The notes under the pieces were generated by a model that did no database searches, had not been told where the DNA came from, and was given only the letters and a program-made list of their open reading frames with translations. A stretch of 64,000 nucleotides of DNA from Bacteroides sp. 43_108 (lineage in GTDB: Bacteria; Bacteroidota; Bacteroidia; Bacteroidales; Bacteroidaceae), in the NCBI GenBank assembly GCA_001915545.1, contig MNQS01000003.1:46696-110695 (forward strand), written 5' to 3'. Positions 9,378-19,228 of this stretch are shown here, one piece after another. Each line of letters starts with the position of its first letter. Position 1 is the stretch's first letter. A program made the translations under genes and the position numbers.

Positions 9378-11846
9378 ATGAACAACATCGGAAAACTTTT
9401 CACCGCCATGCTGTGCACCATGTTCGCCGGAGGCATCTATGCCCAGGACGTGCAGCAGACACAGCGCGGAGCATCCTTCCAGTCGCAGGGACTCGATGTC
9501 AATGTCGAATTCCTCTCGCCTGAAATCGTAAGAGTAGTGAAAGCACCTACCGGCAAGGACTACACAAAGAACAGCCTTGTGGTCATCATGAAACCTGAAG
9601 ACACAAAACTCCAGTTCAAGAAGAACGGCAACGGTGCAACAGTATCGTCAGATAAGGTCACAGTTGACATCAACGCCGAAACCGGAGGTCTGCACTTCAG
9701 CGACGCATCCGGAAAGGAAATGATTGTCGACAAGGACTACGGCACACAGTTCACTCCGTTCAACGATGCCGGCACACCGTCGTTCAGCGTCCGCCAGGCA
9801 TTCCTGCTCGACAAGGATGAAGTCATCTACGGCCTCGGCCAGCAGCAGACAGGCAAGGTGAACCAGCGCGGACAGAAGCTCCTCCTGCGCAACCAGAACA
9901 TGAGCATCTGCATCCCGTTCATTCATTCCGTTAAGGGATATGCCCTCTACTGGGACAACTACTCTCCGACAACATTCCTCGACAATCCTCAGGAAATGTC
10001 GTTCGACTCTGAAGTGGGCGACTGCGCCGACTACTATTTCATATACGGAGGCAATGCCGACGGTGTCATCACCAACGTGCGCCGTCTCACCGGCCAGGCA
10101 CCTCTCTACCCTCTATGGACACTCGGTTTCTGGCAGTGCCGCGAGCGCTACAAGAGTCCTGACGAGCTCTGCGAGGTTGTCGATCGCTACCGCGAACTCC
10201 GTGTGCCTCTCGACGGTATCATCCAGGATTGGCAGTACTGGGGATGCGACTCTAACTGGAACTCTATGAAATTCCAGAACCCGCGCTACATCAACAAGCT
10301 CGGCGACCCTGAATACATGAAATACTTGCCTAACGGCGAGGACAAGAATGCCGTGCAGAAAACTCCGCGCATCAAGAGTCCTAAAGAAATGGTCGACTAT
10401 GTACACAAGCAGAACGCCCACATCATGATTTCCGTATGGGCATCCTTCGGTCCTTGGACAGAGATGTACCACCGCATGGACAGCCTCAAGGCCCTGCTCA
10501 ACTTCGAGACATGGCCTCGCAATGCAGGCGTAAAACCTTACGACCCATTCAACCCTGAAGCACGCCGCATCTACTGGGCAGAAATGAAGCGCAACATCTT
10601 CGATCTCGGCATGGATGCATGGTGGCTCGACTCTACCGAACCTGACCACTTCGACATCAAGGATTCCGATTTCGACACACCTACATACCTCGGATCCTTC
10701 AGACGCGTCCACAACGCCTTCCCTCTCATCACCAACAAAGGTGTATATGAGAACCAGCGTGCCACAACATCCGACAAGCGCGTATTCCTGCTCACTCGCT
10801 CTTCGTTCCTCGGCCAGCAGCGCTACGCATCCCACTCATGGAGCGGCGACGTAGTATCCGAATGGAGCGTCATGCGCAAGCAGATTGCCGCCGGCATCAA
10901 CTACAGCCTTTGCGGTATACCTTACTGGAACACCGACCTCGGCGGATTCTTCGCATGGAAATACAACAACACCGTAAACAACCCTGCCTACCACGAACTC
11001 CACGTGCGCTGGTACCAGTGGGGAGTATTCCAGCCAATCATGCGCTCGCACAACTCAAGCCCTGTAGCTGTCGAGATATATCAGTTCGGCAAGAAGGGCG
11101 ACTGGGCATACGATGCTCTCGAGCGTGCCACACGCCTGCGCTACCGTCTCCTTCCTTACATATACAGTACTACATGGGAAGTAACAAGCAAGGCAGGCAC
11201 AATCCTCCGTCCGCTCATGATGGACTTTGCCGACGACAAGAAGGTTCTCGACATGGGCAACGAATACATGTTCGGACGCAGTTTCCTCGTACGCCCTGTC
11301 ACAGATTCTCTCTACACATGGCAGGACAAAAACCGCCACGGACACGTGAAGGACATCAACAAGATTGCTTCGACAGAGGTTTACCTGCCTAAAGGCGCAA
11401 CATGGATAGACTTCTGGACAGGCAAGTCATACAACGGCGGACAAACCCTCATGCGCGAAGTACCGATCGACATCATGCCTGTATACCTCCGTGCAGGTTC
11501 AATCATCCCTTGGGGACCTGACGTGCAGTACTCTACAGAGAAGAAGTGGGACAACCTCACAATCCGCGTATACCCTGGAGCTGACGGCACATTCACCCTC
11601 TACGAAGACGAGTTCGACAACTACAACTACGAAAAGGGTGCCTACACAACCATCGACTTCAAGTGGGACGATGCTTCACGCACACTCACCATCGGCGAAC
11701 GCCAGGGAAAATACAAGGGCATGCTGAAGAAGCGCAACTTCAACATCGTTGTCGTTTCTCCTGAAAACGGTGCCGGCGATGCCGAGTCGACCAAGTTCGA
11801 CAAGACAGTGAAGTACAGCGGAAAGGCCGTTACCGTAAAACTGTAA
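9378..11846 (+). CDS. Secreted glycoside hydrolase family 31 (alpha-glucosidase/alpha-xylosidase type)
   Basis: GH31 retaining alpha-glycosidase, 822 residues from the ATG at 9378. That start was chosen because it begins a signal peptide (hydrophobic MNNIGKLFTAMLCTMF, cut after GGIYA); an upstream in-frame start at 9285 would spoil it. An N-terminal beta-sandwich is followed by the (beta/alpha)8 barrel. The nucleophile is Asp418 in WWLDSTEPD and the acid/base is probably Asp491 in HSWSGD. The C-terminal beta domains resemble those of other GH31 proteins. The WLDSTEP variant is common in Bacteroidetes alpha-xylosidases and alpha-glucosidases, so the substrate cannot be fixed from sequence. It is placed right after a glycan-sensing regulator and is followed by a terminator. 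Confidence 0.9.
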   Translation: MNNIGKLFTAMLCTMFAGGIYAQDVQQTQRGASFQSQGLDVNVEFLSPEIVRVVKAPTGKDYTKNSLVVIMKPEDTKLQFKKNGNGATVSSDKVTVDINAETGGLHFSDASGKEMIVDKDYGTQFTPFNDAGTPSFSVRQAFLLDKDEVIYGLGQQQTGKVNQRGQKLLLRNQNMSICIPFIHSVKGYALYWDNYSPTTFLDNPQEMSFDSEVGDCADYYFIYGGNADGVITNVRRLTGQAPLYPLWTLGFWQCRERYKSPDELCEVVDRYRELRVPLDGIIQDWQYWGCDSNWNSMKFQNPRYINKLGDPEYMKYLPNGEDKNAVQKTPRIKSPKEMVDYVHKQNAHIMISVWASFGPWTEMYHRMDSLKALLNFETWPRNAGVKPYDPFNPEARRIYWAEMKRNIFDLGMDAWWLDSTEPDHFDIKDSDFDTPTYLGSFRRVHNAFPLITNKGVYENQRATTSDKRVFLLTRSSFLGQQRYASHSWSGDVVSEWSVMRKQIAAGINYSLCGIPYWNTDLGGFFAWKYNNTVNNPAYHELHVRWYQWGVFQPIMRSHNSSPVAVEIYQFGKKGDWAYDALERATRLRYRLLPYIYSTTWEVTSKAGTILRPLMMDFADDKKVLDMGNEYMFGRSFLVRPVTDSLYTWQDKNRHGHVKDINKIASTEVYLPKGATWIDFWTGKSYNGGQTLMREVPIDIMPVYLRAGSIIPWGPDVQYSTEKKWDNLTIRVYPGADGTFTLYEDEFDNYNYEKGAYTTIDFKWDDASRTLTIGERQGKYKGMLKKRNFNIVVVSPENGAGDAESTKFDKTVKYSGKAVTVKL

Positions 11847-11930
11847 GACACACACATACCCAACATGCACAGCACATGCCGACGCACTTATTGGTGATGC
11901 GATGCATGCAAAACAACCAAATTACTTGTT

Positions 11931-11969
11931 CAGGCATTCGGGAAAACACACCCGAGTGCCTGTTTTTTT
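11931..11969 (+). terminator. Intrinsic terminator after the GH31 gene
   Basis: A 12-bp stem (11931-11942 with 11951-11962, one G-T pair), an 8-base loop and seven Ts, 84 bp after the GH31 stop. Confidence 0.9.
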
Positions 11970-12115
11970 GTACATATCACCTTTGAAAACCTACATCCGA
12001 AACAAAAAATATATAACTTCACGATTGCGAAACAGATTCTTCCCCCCGAAGCACTTTACGCTCGGCCGTTTCCATTACAACCGAAAACAGGAAAACAACG
12101 CATAGAAAAGAACTT

Positions 12116-12769
12116 ATGAAAATAAAGATATGGTGCAACTCCACTGAATCCGTTCCTGCCGTATACATACACTCCTTCACCGGCAACGGCGAAGACGTAT
12201 GGAAAGCATGCATGGAACTGCAGATGCATCCCTTCAACCTCGTGGTCATATACGATGCCGATTTCGACAGTCTCCTCACACCGTGGCCGGCCGAAGGAAT
12301 AAGAAAAGGCCAACCGCCGTTCGGAGGCAAAGCCGACATGCATCTCAAAGAAATCATCGACACTGTCATCCCACAAGCCGAAGCCCAGCTTCCTGCACCG
12401 CCGGCATATTCAGCCATGGCCGGCTATTCGCTTGCAGGACTGTTCACACTTTGGAGTGCCTGGCATACCGACCGTTTCAAACGCCTCGCATGCGTATCAG
12501 GCTCACTGTGGTACCCCCGCTTCGTCGCCTACATCAACAGTACCCCCATGCCATCTCATCCCGAATGCATCTATTTCTCCCTCGGCGACAAGGAAAGCAA
12601 GACCCGCCATCCGCTCATGAGCACAGTCGATGCCTGCACACGCGAAGCCGTCGGCACAATCAGCTCTTTAGGCATACGCACCACGTTCGAGAGCAATCCA
12701 GGCAACCATTTCACCTCCCCCGCTCTCCGCACAGCCAAAGCCATCCGGTGGATGCTTGCCGACCAATGA
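12116..12769 (+). CDS. Alpha/beta hydrolase, putative esterase
   Basis: A 217-residue alpha/beta-hydrolase-fold protein with no signal peptide, so probably cytoplasmic. The nucleophile elbow GYSLAG (GxSxG) is at about residues 101-106. A late Asp (SLGDKESK) and a His (NPGNHF) are suitably placed to complete the triad. Layout and length recall the IroE/esterase-D-like group that cleaves siderophores or small esters. No natural substrate can be named. It has its own gap and a strong shared terminator downstream. It may hydrolyse esters released from the glycan processed by the upstream GH31, but that is only neighbourhood inference. Confidence 0.7.
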   Translation: MKIKIWCNSTESVPAVYIHSFTGNGEDVWKACMELQMHPFNLVVIYDADFDSLLTPWPAEGIRKGQPPFGGKADMHLKEIIDTVIPQAEAQLPAPPAYSAMAGYSLAGLFTLWSAWHTDRFKRLACVSGSLWYPRFVAYINSTPMPSHPECIYFSLGDKESKTRHPLMSTVDACTREAVGTISSLGIRTTFESNPGNHFTSPALRTAKAIRWMLADQ

Positions 12770-12802
12770 CAAACACGAGTACATTATAATACATTAAAAC
12801 GC

Positions 12803-12847
12803 AAATCGGGCGAAACAAGGATGAAGGTCCCCTGTTTCGCCCGATTT
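12803..12847. terminator. Bidirectional terminator between converging genes
   Basis: A perfect 15-bp inverted repeat (12803-12817 with 12833-12847) flanked by A and T runs. It lies between the plus-strand esterase gene and the minus-strand peptidase gene, so it can serve both strands. Confidence 0.82.
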
Positions 12848-12918
12848 CTCTTCTATATTCACAGCCATCGGCAGTCACTTTGCCGTCGGCTATTTTCCCA
12901 AATAAACAAAAAGCCGAA

Positions 12919-15144
12919 TCATCTGCCTCCAGCAGGAAGATTCTTCATGAAATAGTCGGCCATCGATTTTCTCAGATGCAGAGATGTGCCTTCCCTCTCG
13001 TTGATTGAATGCGAACGCATCGGATAGGAAATCTGATGGAAAATCTTGCCGTGCTTCACAAGCTCGTTCACCAGCATCTCACAGCTCTGGTAGTGCACGT
13101 TGTCGTCGCCCGTGCCGTGAATCAAGAGCAGGTTGCCCTTGAGCCCCTCGGCATAAGTTATCGGCGACCCCTTCCTGTATCCCTCCGGATTGTTCTGCGG
13201 AGTGTCCATGTAGCGCTCCTGATAGATGGTGTCGTAGAGCTTCTGGTCAGATACGAAAGCAATGGCTATGCCCGTAGAGAATACGTCCGGATAGCGGAAC
13301 ATGCAGTTGAGCGTCTGGCTTCCTCCACCGCTCCATCCGGTGATGCCGATGCGCGTCTTGTCGATGAACGGATATCTGCGCGCCAGCTCCAGTATGCCGC
13401 AAGCCTGATCCTCCGAAGCAAACGTGCCCACCTCGCCGTATATGCACTTGCGCCATTCGCGTCCTCTCGGTGCCGCCGCACCGCGGTTCTCGATGCTCAC
13501 GACGATGTATCCCTGATTGGCAAGATACTGATGCCAGAAGTCGCCTCCCTGCCATACGTCCTGCACCGTCGAGCCTGCCGGTTCGCCGTACACGTCGATG
13601 ATGACCGGATACTTCTTCGCAGGGTCGAAGTTCACAGGCTTTATCATCCACGCATCAAGCTCCAGGTCGCCCGAAGCCGTCTTCACGAACTCCTTCGCGT
13701 TCAATCCCAGTGCCCTGTACTGCTCTCTAGCCTTAGCATTGTCGGCAATGACGGAGAGAGTCTTGTGCGACGGCAGTGAAACCATCTCTATGTAAGGAGG
13801 TGTAGCAGCGTTGCTGAACGTATGCACGGCATATCGTCCGTCGGGCGAAATCTGATAGCGGTGCTGTCCCTCCTCGTCGGCAGGGCTCAGACGCTTTGCC
13901 TCGCCGTTGCCCATCAGTTCGGCCGAATAGAGATAGCGCTGTGTGGCATTGTCGGGCGAAGCGATGAAGTACACCAGCCCCTTCGCCTTGTCCATGCCGG
14001 CAAGGTCGATGAGGTCATAGTCGCCATTCGTGACGGCCGTCATCTCCTTTCCGTCGCGGTTCACCCTGTAGAGCCGTCTCCATCCGTCGCGCTCGCTCAT
14101 CCATGTGAAGTAGCGGTTGCCCTTGAGCCATGTCACGTTGTCGTTCGTCTCCACCCAAGCCTTGTCCGTCTCCGTGAGTATGTTGCGCGGAGCTCCGCCG
14201 TTAATCTTGGCTATCCACACCCTGTTGGTGTTCTGCTGGCGGTTCATCTGCTGTATGAACAGCTCGTCGCTCTCCGGAATGAAGTCCATGCGCATGATGT
14301 AGTTCTGGCGAGCATCGCCGGGGATGTCAATCCATGTTGTCTCTCCTCCCTCGGCCGATACGTATCCCACCTTCACGGCCGAATTCGTCGTGCCGGCCTT
14401 CGGATAAGGGAAGCGCATGACAGTAGGGTAAATCGAATCGACATTGTTTATGATGTCAAACCATCCCGTGCCCTCCGTGTCGCTCTGCCAGTAGGCGATG
14501 TAGCGGCTGTCGGGACTCCAGCGGAAACCGTCGCGGCACGAGAACTCCTCCTCGTACACCCAGTCGAACGTACCGTTGACGATGGTGGCGCTTCCGTCGG
14601 TCGTCACCTGCTTCACACCGCTTCCGTCGGTGCTCTCCACGTAGATGTTGTTCCCGCTCACGTATGCCACCTTCTTGCCGTCGGGCGAGAATTTTGCAAA
14701 CATCAGGCTGCTCTCGGGCCTGTCCTTGCCCAGCTGAGCGAGCCTTCCCGTCTTCATGTTCAGAAGCCAGTAGTCGCCCCTCGTGTCGTAGCGCCACACA
14801 CGGCGCGTGTTGGTGTATATCAGCACCTGCGTGCCGCTCTCGTCAAATCCGAAGCTCCTCACCCTCAGCGTGTCGTTCGTGCCCGGCTTCACCAGCATCG
14901 ATGCCGGTATCAGCACACTGCCCTTCGACTTTCCAGGCTTGTATGCCACGATGTCGTATCCGCCCTTCGCACACTTCTCCATGCGCGTATACTGTCCGCC
15001 CTCGGGAAGCCAGTTCACCGAACTTCCGCCCTTCACGTCGAGCAGTCCTCCGTACACCGCTTCCTCCAGTGTCGGCACATGCTGTGCCCATGCCTGCACA
15101 GACGCAAGGCAGAGGGCCAGCACAACCGATTTTCCGTTTTTCAT
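12919..15144 (-). CDS. Secreted S9B prolyl (tri/di)peptidyl peptidase, DPP-IV family
   Basis: Serine exopeptidase that removes N-terminal di- or tripeptides ending in proline. It has 741 residues from the ATG at 15144, which opens a signal peptide (MKNGKSVVLALCLASVQAWA). An eight-bladed propeller comes first, with the DPP-IV hallmark DWVYEEE whose glutamates bind the substrate amino terminus. The catalytic domain follows, with Ser605 in GWSGGG, then an Asp in GTGDDNVH and a His in RSHSINE. Spacing matches Porphyromonas PtpA and DPP-IV, so the exact chain length released is open. It is the last gene of a minus-strand operon with an EamA transporter and an Xaa-Pro aminopeptidase, a set suited to proline-rich peptides. 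Confidence 0.9.
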   Translation of the reverse strand: MKNGKSVVLALCLASVQAWAQHVPTLEEAVYGGLLDVKGGSSVNWLPEGGQYTRMEKCAKGGYDIVAYKPGKSKGSVLIPASMLVKPGTNDTLRVRSFGFDESGTQVLIYTNTRRVWRYDTRGDYWLLNMKTGRLAQLGKDRPESSLMFAKFSPDGKKVAYVSGNNIYVESTDGSGVKQVTTDGSATIVNGTFDWVYEEEFSCRDGFRWSPDSRYIAYWQSDTEGTGWFDIINNVDSIYPTVMRFPYPKAGTTNSAVKVGYVSAEGGETTWIDIPGDARQNYIMRMDFIPESDELFIQQMNRQQNTNRVWIAKINGGAPRNILTETDKAWVETNDNVTWLKGNRYFTWMSERDGWRRLYRVNRDGKEMTAVTNGDYDLIDLAGMDKAKGLVYFIASPDNATQRYLYSAELMGNGEAKRLSPADEEGQHRYQISPDGRYAVHTFSNAATPPYIEMVSLPSHKTLSVIADNAKAREQYRALGLNAKEFVKTASGDLELDAWMIKPVNFDPAKKYPVIIDVYGEPAGSTVQDVWQGGDFWHQYLANQGYIVVSIENRGAAAPRGREWRKCIYGEVGTFASEDQACGILELARRYPFIDKTRIGITGWSGGGSQTLNCMFRYPDVFSTGIAIAFVSDQKLYDTIYQERYMDTPQNNPEGYRKGSPITYAEGLKGNLLLIHGTGDDNVHYQSCEMLVNELVKHGKIFHQISYPMRSHSINEREGTSLHLRKSMADYFMKNLPAGGR

Positions 15145-15192
15145 ATATATCAAATTCTTTTTATGTTTTTCAAAATATCCAGACATGCCGGT

Positions 15193-16089
15193 TCACTTCG
15201 CCGCCTTGCCCTTTGCAAAATACTGGTTGTAGACGATGCCGAGCACAATCATCACCAATCCCACGTAGGTCGAAACCACAATCTTCTCGCCGAGAACCAC
15301 CGAAATGAAGAACAGCGACATGAACGGCGAGAGGTAGCACAGCTGATTTATCAGCGCCGGATTCGAAGTCTTGCGCATTGCCAATCCGAAGAAGATGAAC
15401 GGTATGCCCATCTCGAACGCACCCACATACATGCCCGACAGCACGCCCGGCACGGTGTTGAGGTCGACGCCTACGCAAAGCGCACCGACAGTGAGATATA
15501 CGGCACCGAAGAGGAACGTTGCAAAGAGCCCCACGCTCGCATCGGCCCTGTTGCTCCTCAGGTTGTTCACCATCCAGTACGATGCCCACAGCACCGCACT
15601 GAGCGCCGCCAGCAGAAGGCCAGTCACGTTAAGGTTCATACCCCCGTTGCCGCCGCCTCCCAGCGAGATGACAGCCACACCTGCAAGCGAAAGCACCATG
15701 CCGATGTATTTCTTCTTCGGTATCGGCTGACCGGCAAATATGGCCAGCATCACCAGCAGAACTATCGGCCACGCATAGTTGATTGGCTGAGCCACCTGCG
15801 CAGGCAGGAGGTTGTAGGCCTTGAAGAGCACCAGATAGTAGGCCACCGGATTGAGCAGTCCCACCAGTGCGAAATATCCCCACTGCTTGAGCGAGAGCTT
15901 GGCCACGAGGCCCCACTTCCTCTGCACCGTCAGCAGTACGGCAAAAATCACCAGCGACGTGAGACACGCCACAAACAGCATCTCGAAATGTGTCAGATAC
16001 GACAATGCCACCTTGAACGCAGTGGCCACGGTCGACCAGCTCAGCACGGCCAGCGACGCATATACTACAGCTTTGTTGTCAGTCGTCAT
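15193..16089 (-). CDS. EamA/DMT-superfamily inner-membrane transporter
   Basis: A 298-residue membrane protein with ten predicted hydrophobic helices arranged as two EamA repeats (drug/metabolite transporter superfamily). It has the PxNY-like segment PINYAWPIVLL. Its start overlaps the stop of the aminopeptidase gene by four bases (ATGA), so the pair is coupled. The peptidase gene starts 48 bp after its stop. Substrate is unknown. Between two proline-specific peptidases, export or import of an amino acid or small metabolite is a reasonable guess and no more. Confidence 0.88.
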   Translation of the reverse strand: MTTDNKAVVYASLAVLSWSTVATAFKVALSYLTHFEMLFVACLTSLVIFAVLLTVQRKWGLVAKLSLKQWGYFALVGLLNPVAYYLVLFKAYNLLPAQVAQPINYAWPIVLLVMLAIFAGQPIPKKKYIGMVLSLAGVAVISLGGGGNGGMNLNVTGLLLAALSAVLWASYWMVNNLRSNRADASVGLFATFLFGAVYLTVGALCVGVDLNTVPGVLSGMYVGAFEMGIPFIFFGLAMRKTSNPALINQLCYLSPFMSLFFISVVLGEKIVVSTYVGLVMIVLGIVYNQYFAKGKAAK

Positions 16090-17456
16090 CTCAGTGCCTC
16101 CACTTCTTCAGTTGTCAACGGAATCTTCTTGCCGAGCCTCCGCGCACCGTCGGCCGTAATCAGGTAGTCCTCCTCGTTGCGCAATCCCGTGAAGTCCTTG
16201 TACTCCTCCAGCTTGCTGTAGTTGAGGAAGTCCGTGAAGCGTCCCTCCGACCTCCACAGGTCGATAAGCTCAGGAATGAAATATATGCCCGGCTCGATGG
16301 TCAGCACGAAGCCCGGTTCGAGCGGACGAGCCAGACGGAGCGACTTGCGTCCGAACTGCGTGCTCTTGGCCCTGCCGTCGTAGCCAACCCACACCTCGCA
16401 CAGATTCTCCATGTCGTGCACGTCGAGCCCCATCATGTGGCCGAGACCGCACGGGAAGAACATGGCGTGGGCACCGGCCTTCACCGCATCCTCCGCATTG
16501 CCCTTCATCAGGCCCAAATCCTTCATGCCCTCGCAGATTACCCTGCACGAGAGGTCGTACACCTGCTCGAACGGCACACCCGGCTTGAGAGCCTCCACGG
16601 CCGCCGTGTGAGCCGCCACCTGAACGTCGTACACATCCTTCTGCCTGCGCGAGAACGTCTTGCCCGCACATACCGTCGACGACATGTCGCCGGCATACCC
16701 CATCGCCGTCTCCGCACCCGCGTCGAGCAGAAGCATGTCGCCCTCCTTGATGGTGTGCTCGTAGCAATGGTTGTGAAGCGTCTGTCCGCACACCGTCGCA
16801 ATCGTCGGGAACGAAAGCATGCATCCGTTTCTGCGCGCCACAGCCTCCACGGCCGCCGCCACCTCATACTCCTTCATGCCCGGACGCACCATCCTGTACG
16901 CCTCGATGTGCATGTCGGCAGTCACGTTGCACGCACGCTCAATCTCTGCAATCTCCTCCTCCGTCTTGTATATGCGCATGTCCACAACGGCCTTTATGAA
17001 CTCCACCGACGGCTCCATTCTGCCTTCCGACAGCGATGCAAGCTTCAGCTCATGCTCCGCACGGTAAGGCGGAAGCACATGCACGCGCACACCTTTCGAA
17101 GAGGCACGGCGCACGTAGCCGGCAAACTCCGCCGCAGGGCGCGTCTCGCCGACGCCCACCATCTGCGCCTTCTCCTTCAGCGTAGGCTGAGTGCCCATCC
17201 ACACGATGTCGTCGATTGTCAGCTCGTCGCCGAAGATTATCTCGCGGTCCTCGTCGATGTCGATTACTGCAGAAAGACCGGCAAACGACAATCCGAAATA
17301 GTAGAGGAATGTCGAATCCTGACGAAACGAATAGGTGTTGTCCCTGTAGTTCATTCCGCACTCGTCGTTGCCGAGAAACACGAGCAGGCCCGAGCCCACG
17401 GCCGACTTCAGCCTTGAGCGCCGCTCAACATAAGTTTCTTTTCCAAACATAGGCAA
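16086..17456 (-). CDS. pepP: Xaa-Pro aminopeptidase (M24B)
   Basis: Metalloprotease that removes an N-terminal residue preceding proline. It has 456 residues: a creatinase-like N-terminal domain, then the pita-bread M24 domain. The five dinuclear metal ligands can be seen as Asp in LLLDAGAE, Asp in AGDMSSTV, His in GLGHMMGLDVHD, Glu in TIEPGIYF and Glu in RNEEDYLI. There is no signal peptide, so it is cytoplasmic. The start may instead be the Met at 17450. As first gene of the operon it would complete digestion of peptides first trimmed by the secreted DPP-IV-like enzyme. Confidence 0.92.
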   Translation of the reverse strand: MPMFGKETYVERRSRLKSAVGSGLLVFLGNDECGMNYRDNTYSFRQDSTFLYYFGLSFAGLSAVIDIDEDREIIFGDELTIDDIVWMGTQPTLKEKAQMVGVGETRPAAEFAGYVRRASSKGVRVHVLPPYRAEHELKLASLSEGRMEPSVEFIKAVVDMRIYKTEEEIAEIERACNVTADMHIEAYRMVRPGMKEYEVAAAVEAVARRNGCMLSFPTIATVCGQTLHNHCYEHTIKEGDMLLLDAGAETAMGYAGDMSSTVCAGKTFSRRQKDVYDVQVAAHTAAVEALKPGVPFEQVYDLSCRVICEGMKDLGLMKGNAEDAVKAGAHAMFFPCGLGHMMGLDVHDMENLCEVWVGYDGRAKSTQFGRKSLRLARPLEPGFVLTIEPGIYFIPELIDLWRSEGRFTDFLNYSKLEEYKDFTGLRNEEDYLITADGARRLGKKIPLTTEEVEALR

Positions 17457-17682
17457 AAAATATTTTTATGGTTTTACATGTTTCTTCCCATCGCGCATAC
17501 ACACGCACACATGCATACGCACGATTTTTAATAACTGCAAAACTATGAAGAAATTTTCAAAAATCGCCCACGCACGCAGGAGCTTTCGCCCTCGACGGAC
17601 AATAAAATCTGCAAGCACACCACTACGAACCAGCTATATTCACAGCAAAAAACTGTCATCTGTACTGCCTATAAACAAATGC

Positions 17683-17792
17683 ATGGGCTTGCAAGCACAA
17701 GCGCGAGCGCTCAAAAACATTGTTGCGAGCGCTTGGAAATATTATTATGGGCGCTCAGAAATATTGCTACAAGCGCTCACGGCAAAAATAAG
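17683..17792. repeat. 22-bp-period palindromic array, locus A
   Basis: Five contiguous units of exactly 22 bp, starting at 17683, 17705, 17727, 17749 and 17771. Four of them carry the core GAGCGCTC, GAGCGCTT, GGGCGCTC or AAGCGCTC at the same phase, followed by an A/T-rich half. The first is degenerate. The array lies in the 563-bp gap between the divergent pepP and obgE genes, about 170 bp before the obgE promoter. The same period and core recur at 36695 and 51687. A plus-strand open frame across the array (from 17545) has no protein-like features. The rest of the gap shows nothing except the obgE promoter. Confidence 0.85.
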
Positions 17793-17941
17793 AATACCAA
17801 CATAGAAAATATGCCGCAGTGCCCCATACAAAAATTATTGGATAACTTCATTTCGGCGGAAAAAGTCAAACAATGTTTGATACAAATCTGTCCGTATGTT
17901 GGTGAAAAAGAGTGCGACGGTGAGTTTTTAGGTGTTTGCGG

Positions 17942-17972
17942 CTTGAAAACTCGTTGATTAGCATTATTTTTG
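17942..17972 (+). promoter_or_regulatory. Promoter of obgE-pgeF
   Basis: A -7 box TATTTTTG at 17965-17972 and a -33 CTTG at 17942-17945 with a 19-bp spacer, the Bacteroidetes sigma-ABfr layout. The obgE ATG is 48 bp downstream of the -7 box. Confidence 0.7.
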
Positions 17973-18019
17973 CAGTTAAAATGACGGAAACTATCAAAAT
18001 CAAAAAAGAATAAGGATAT

Positions 18020-19228
18020 ATGGCCGAATCGAATTTTGTTGACTATGTGAAAATATATTGCCGTTCGGGACGAGGCGGCAGAGGCTCTACGCACATGCAC
18101 AGGGCCAAGTATATGCCGAAGGGCGGTCCTGACGGCGGAAACGGAGGACGCGGAGGACACGTTATCCTGCGCGGCAACCGCAACTACTGGACATTGCTTC
18201 ACCTGAGATACGACAGACATATACATGCCGAGCACGGCGAGAACGGTTCGAAGAACAAGAGTTCGGGCAAGCAGGGTGCCGACAAGTATATCGAGGTGCC
18301 GTGCGGAACTGTGGTATACAACGCAGAGACGGGCGAATACATCTGCGACGTGACGGAGCACGGCCAGGAGGTGGTGCTTCTGAAGGGCGGACGCGGAGGT
18401 CTCGGCAACTTCAATTTCTGCACGCCCACGAACCAGGCTCCGCGCTATGCTCAGCCGGGCGAACCGATGCAGGAGCTGACGGTGATTCTGGAGCTGAAAC
18501 TGCTGGCCGACGTGGGCCTCGTGGGATTCCCGAACGCAGGAAAATCGACTCTCGTTTCGGCTCTCTCGTCGGCAAAACCCAAGATTGCAAACTATCCGTT
18601 CACGACACTCGAACCGAGCCTGGGCATCGTGGCATACAGAGGCGGACGCTCGTTCGTGATGGCCGACATACCGGGCATCATTGAAGGTGCGAGCCAGGGC
18701 AAGGGCCTGGGATTGAGATTCCTGCGCCACATCGAGCGCAACTCGCTCCTGCTCTTCATGGTGCCGGGCGACACGGACGACATAAAGAAGGAATATGAGA
18801 TTCTGCTGAACGAGCTCGCTACGTTCAACCCCGAACTGCTCGACAAGCAGAGGGTGCTGGCGGTGACGAAGTGCGACCTGCTCGACGAGGAGCTCATCGG
18901 CATGCTCAAGGAAACACTGCCTGAGGGCATACCGACGGTGTTCATCTCGGCCGTTACGGGCATGGGACTTGAGGAGCTGAAGGATGTGCTCTGGAAGGAG
19001 CTGAACAGCGAGAGCAACAAGCTTGCGGCCATCAGCAACAGCGAGCGCATAGTGCACCAGTCGAAGGACTTCAGTTTCCTGAAGAAGGAGATGGAGGACG
19101 AAGGCGAGGACGAGGACTTCGAATATGTGGATGCCGACGATGTGGAGGACCTGGAAGACTTCGAATATGACGAGGAGGACTGGGACGACGAATATGACGG
19201 CGAGGACGAAGAGGAGAAGAAGGTATGA
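18020..19228 (+). CDS. obgE: GTPase ObgE/CgtA
   Basis: Essential ribosome-associated GTPase acting in 50S assembly and stress control. It has 402 residues. The glycine-rich Obg domain comes first ([31 protein letters not shown]). The G domain has G1 GFPNAGKST at about 168-176, G3 DIPGIIEGA and G4 TKCD. Instead of an OCT domain it ends in a strongly acidic tail of about 45 residues, mostly D and E, which I understand is usual in Bacteroidetes. The stop overlaps the pgeF start by four bases (ATGA). Confidence 0.96.
   Translation: MAESNFVDYVKIYCRSGRGGRGSTHMHRAKYMPKGGPDGGNGGRGGHVILRGNRNYWTLLHLRYDRHIHAEHGENGSKNKSSGKQGADKYIEVPCGTVVYNAETGEYICDVTEHGQEVVLLKGGRGGLGNFNFCTPTNQAPRYAQPGEPMQELTVILELKLLADVGLVGFPNAGKSTLVSALSSAKPKIANYPFTTLEPSLGIVAYRGGRSFVMADIPGIIEGASQGKGLGLRFLRHIERNSLLLFMVPGDTDDIKKEYEILLNELATFNPELLDKQRVLAVTKCDLLDEELIGMLKETLPEGIPTVFISAVTGMGLEELKDVLWKELNSESNKLAAISNSERIVHQSKDFSFLKKEMEDEGEDEDFEYVDADDVEDLEDFEYDEEDWDDEYDGEDEEEKKV

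Noticed and set aside
13822..16167. Long plus-strand open frame of 781 codons opposite the DPP-IV and EamA genes
   Set aside because: Composition is His/Arg/Val-rich and motif-free. The minus-strand genes carry clear family signatures.
17545..17805. Plus-strand open frame of 86 codons before obgE
   Set aside because: It runs through the 22-bp repeat array, has low-complexity basic composition and no promoter in the right place.
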